Source of the DNA: Prevotella sp. UBA7782
Lineage (GTDB): Bacteria > Bacteroidota > Bacteroidia > Bacteroidales > Bacteroidaceae
Direction: 5' to 3'
Length of the DNA stretch: 6,784 nt
Assembly (NCBI GenBank): GCA_002480935.1
Contig: DLDC01000149.1
Location: 8,143-14,926, forward strand
A program made the translations under genes and the position numbers. Shown piece after piece: positions 4,782-6,784 of this stretch. Under the pieces are notes generated by a model. That model was not told the origin of the DNA. It did not search any database and worked only from the letters and a program-made list of their open reading frames with translations. Each line of letters begins with the position of its first letter. The first letter of the stretch is position 1.

Positions 4782-6784
4782 TTATCGTTTCAATATTACT
4801 TTTCTTACCGTTCCGTCTGAATATCTGATGATGTTCAAACCGTTCTTCGGCTCTCTCATCAACTGACCAGACTCGTTGTAGAAGGCCACTGCCTTGGCAT
4901 TGCCCTGACCCTCAGAGAGTGTGGCAGCGTTGATGCCGGTTGCCGGAGAACCAGGAAGCTGAACCTGCTGAAGACCTATGCTGTCTAACGTGAAGCATAT
5001 AGGCAGGCCCGTTTCGTTGGTCGTAACGTATAGAGCGATGCGTATGTCGCCGCCATAACCCTTGATGGTGTCGGTTGTAAATGAGCCCGACTCATACTCA
5101 TTAGGCAGCGTTGCCTTGCTGGCTATCTTCACTGCATCGGCAGCATTGAAGTGTTCACCGTCGCGAGCTATGACAATATAGACGTCCTCATCGGTGCCTA
5201 CGGTGCCTGAATAAGGCTTTCCGCTCATGGTAAGACCCAGTGTTGCCACGATGCCTTTGGTGGTGTCGGGGTCCAGATGGAACTTAGGCGATACATACCA
5301 GCTGTTGCATATACTGTCATAGCAGCTGTATTCTACTGTAGAACCATACCATGAAGAGTTGTAGAAGAAGAAATCAGAACTTGGCGTAAGGACAGAAGGT
5401 GTGTCAAGTTTGCCTTTATAGCTTTCCCAACCGCGAGGTGCGTCGTCTTCGTCACTAAATACTTCGTTGAAAGGAACAACCAGTCCGCTCTTGAAGGTCA
5501 GTACTTCTGACCATGGGCTGTATTGTCCGGCGTTGTTGTAAGTGCGTACGCGTACATCGTATTTAGTCAGCCCGGCCAGACTGTCGAGCTCGGCGTAAGG
5601 CTGTGTAACGTTGAGGCTCTTAGCCCATTCTGTCTCTCCATTCTTACGATAGTTGAGCTCCCAGCCATCGCCTTCGCCTTGCGGGGTCCATGCAATGATG
5701 GCCTTAGTACCTTCAACTACGCTGTCGCGCAGGTTGACAGGATAGTCTACAGCGGTCTTTTCTTCGACAGCGAAGCTGCGTACCTGTACTTTTGTTTCAG
5801 CATGAGAACGCAGATAGATGCGGAACCATACGGCCTTTCCGGCATAGAGAGTGAATGGCTCGGCTATCTTCTTATAGGTGTCTTCGCCTGCAAACTTCTC
5901 ACCCTTGGTGTAAAGAGCTACGTTGCTGAAGTCTTTTCCATTGTCAGACACCTGCACGGCGAGTGTATCACCTTCCACGAAAGTGTAAGGATAGTAGCTC
6001 CAAGAGTCATATTTAGATACGGCGAACTCAGCTTTTACACGGTTGGTTCCCTTGGCCAAATAAACCGGTGCAGTGGTTACATACTGCACGGTGCCGTTCG
6101 TTTCATCGGCTGTGCGTATGGTGTTCTGCAGGTATCCGTTGCGTGTGCCCAGCCAGTCGCCCTCGCCTGCAGTCCAGCCAACTGGCAATGAGGCAACAGG
6201 GGTATTGGCTATGTCGGCATCATAAGGCAGAGTGAAGGCTGTGCTTGTAGCTACATCGGCATACAGATTAGAGTAGTTGCCATTGCCGTCTGTGCTCCAT
6301 GCACGGAAGAAATACTTTGTGCCTTTCTTCAGATTGTTCACAGTGATGGCATCGTTTGTTGTGCCGGAATAGATGATTTTGGCACCACCGCTAATGGTAT
6401 CGCCCACATTGAGCAAGCCGCTCGGCGTGCCAAAGGCTCCATAACCCATCGGGTCGCCCCATCGGCTTATTTCCTCTGAGTCGGTAAAGGCTATGATGGC
6501 AGGTTGGCTGTCAGCTGTTTGCAAAGACAGAATAAGTTTGGTGGTGTCGGCGCTGGCTACGTTCAGCGTGGGTGCACCGGCCAATGTCTTCACTGTTCCT
6601 GACACAGGAGTGGTGTTGTATACAGGACCTCCGATGCACTTAGAGTTGTAGGCGTACACCTTAACATAATAGGTTGTGCTGGGTGTGAGTGTTTCAGAGC
6701 TTGTGAAAGTAGAATCTGATGAGTTGGCTATCACCGTTCCATTGCCGAATGTAGAACCCGATGCGTACTTTACCTTATCGGCGG
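4782..6784 (-). CDS. Large secreted/surface protein with fibronectin III and choice-of-anchor J-like domains; N-terminus outside window
   Basis: The frame stays open to the right edge (codons upstream of the GTG at 6734 read ADKVKYASGSTFGNGT), so that GTG is internal and the start is missing. Counting from it, 650 residues are visible. Segments are: the end of an FN3-like repeat (to about 50), an FN3/Ig-like unit (53-166; GDTISGGAKIIYSGT, then YFFRAWSTDGNGNYS), a jelly-roll segment starting LPYDADIANTPVASLPVGW (about 168-325), a canonical FN3 domain (about 330-418; IIAWTP, ELNYRKNG, YDVRVRTYNNAGQYSPWSE), and a second jelly-roll starting PFNEVFSDEDDAPRGWES (about 421-592). The jelly rolls resemble the choice-of-anchor J/cleaved-adhesin group. 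The last 50 residues, with VAFYNESGQLMRE, NGLNIIRYSDG and VRKVILKR, look like a C-terminal sorting-type beta domain of Bacteroidota type IX secretion substrates, although short. No enzymatic motif is visible; adhesion or glycan binding at the cell surface is inferred. It converges on the + strand operon and ends at its own terminator. Confidence 0.88.
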   Translation of the reverse strand, partial: ADKVKYASGSTFGNGTVIANSSDSTFTSSETLTPSTTYYVKVYAYNSKCIGGPVYNTTPVSGTVKTLAGAPTLNVASADTTKLILSLQTADSQPAIIAFTDSEEISRWGDPMGYGAFGTPSGLLNVGDTISGGAKIIYSGTTNDAITVNNLKKGTKYFFRAWSTDGNGNYSNLYADVATSTAFTLPYDADIANTPVASLPVGWTAGEGDWLGTRNGYLQNTIRTADETNGTVQYVTTAPVYLAKGTNRVKAEFAVSKYDSWSYYPYTFVEGDTLAVQVSDNGKDFSNVALYTKGEKFAGEDTYKKIAEPFTLYAGKAVWFRIYLRSHAETKVQVRSFAVEEKTAVDYPVNLRDSVVEGTKAIIAWTPQGEGDGWELNYRKNGETEWAKSLNVTQPYAELDSLAGLTKYDVRVRTYNNAGQYSPWSEVLTFKSGLVVPFNEVFSDEDDAPRGWESYKGKLDTPSVLTPSSDFFFYNSSWYGSTVEYSCYDSICNSWYVSPKFHLDPDTTKGIVATLGLTMSGKPYSGTVGTDEDVYIVIARDGEHFNAADAVKIASKATLPNEYESGSFTTDTIKGYGGDIRIALYVTTNETGLPICFTLDSIGLQQVQLPGSPATGINAATLSEGQGNAKAVAFYNESGQLMREPKNGLNIIRYSDGTVRKVILKR

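Noticed and set aside
5523..6191. 222-codon + strand ORF opposite the surface-protein gene
   Set aside because: The minus-strand frame has clear FN3 and jelly-roll motifs; this frame has none and is an antisense shadow.

Overview
The window looks like chromosomal DNA of a Bacteroidota member, most likely a Prevotella-type bacterium. Three things point there: start codons preceded by A/T-rich sequence with no clear Shine-Dalgarno motif, a typical glycoside-hydrolase/symporter/SGNH-hydrolase gene set, and a fibronectin-III/'choice-of-anchor J' surface protein ending in a short Prevotella-style C-terminal tail. This rests on recognising families by eye; no database search was run.

Positions 1-4346 hold five genes on the + strand, with gaps of only 6, 24, 12 and 6 bp, so they very likely form one operon. 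In order they are: the 3' end of a glycoside hydrolase family 31 enzyme (the gene enters from the left edge), a uroporphyrinogen-decarboxylase-superfamily protein related to the MtaA/CmuA methyltransferases, a 14-helix sodium:solute symporter, a free-standing MaoC-type hot-dog hydratase, and an exported SGNH/GDSL hydrolase. A plausible reading is a small sugar-utilisation cassette: the SGNH enzyme removes ester groups, GH31 cleaves an alpha-linked sugar, the symporter imports it, and the UroD-like and MaoC-like proteins process it or its decorations. The roles of the last two are unknown. No promoter is visible, since it lies upstream of the window or inside the truncated gene.

Positions 4347-4781 form a gene-free, A/T-richer stretch between convergent genes and are the least explained part of the window. 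They contain a 33-position long-range stem (4354-4386 with 4494-4526) that encloses further hairpins. Every transition-type difference between its arms is a G.U pair on the + strand, as expected for a structured + strand RNA. Downstream are a wobble-containing hairpin (4579-4603), a perfect 12-bp inverted repeat (4609-4639) with a third, competing arm (4651-4657), and a clear intrinsic terminator for the minus-strand gene (4725-4760).

Positions 4782-6784 hold the 3' end of a large minus-strand gene for a secreted or surface beta-sandwich protein. It is open at the right edge, and its true start is outside the window. No tRNA, rRNA, CRISPR array, transposase or phage gene was seen.
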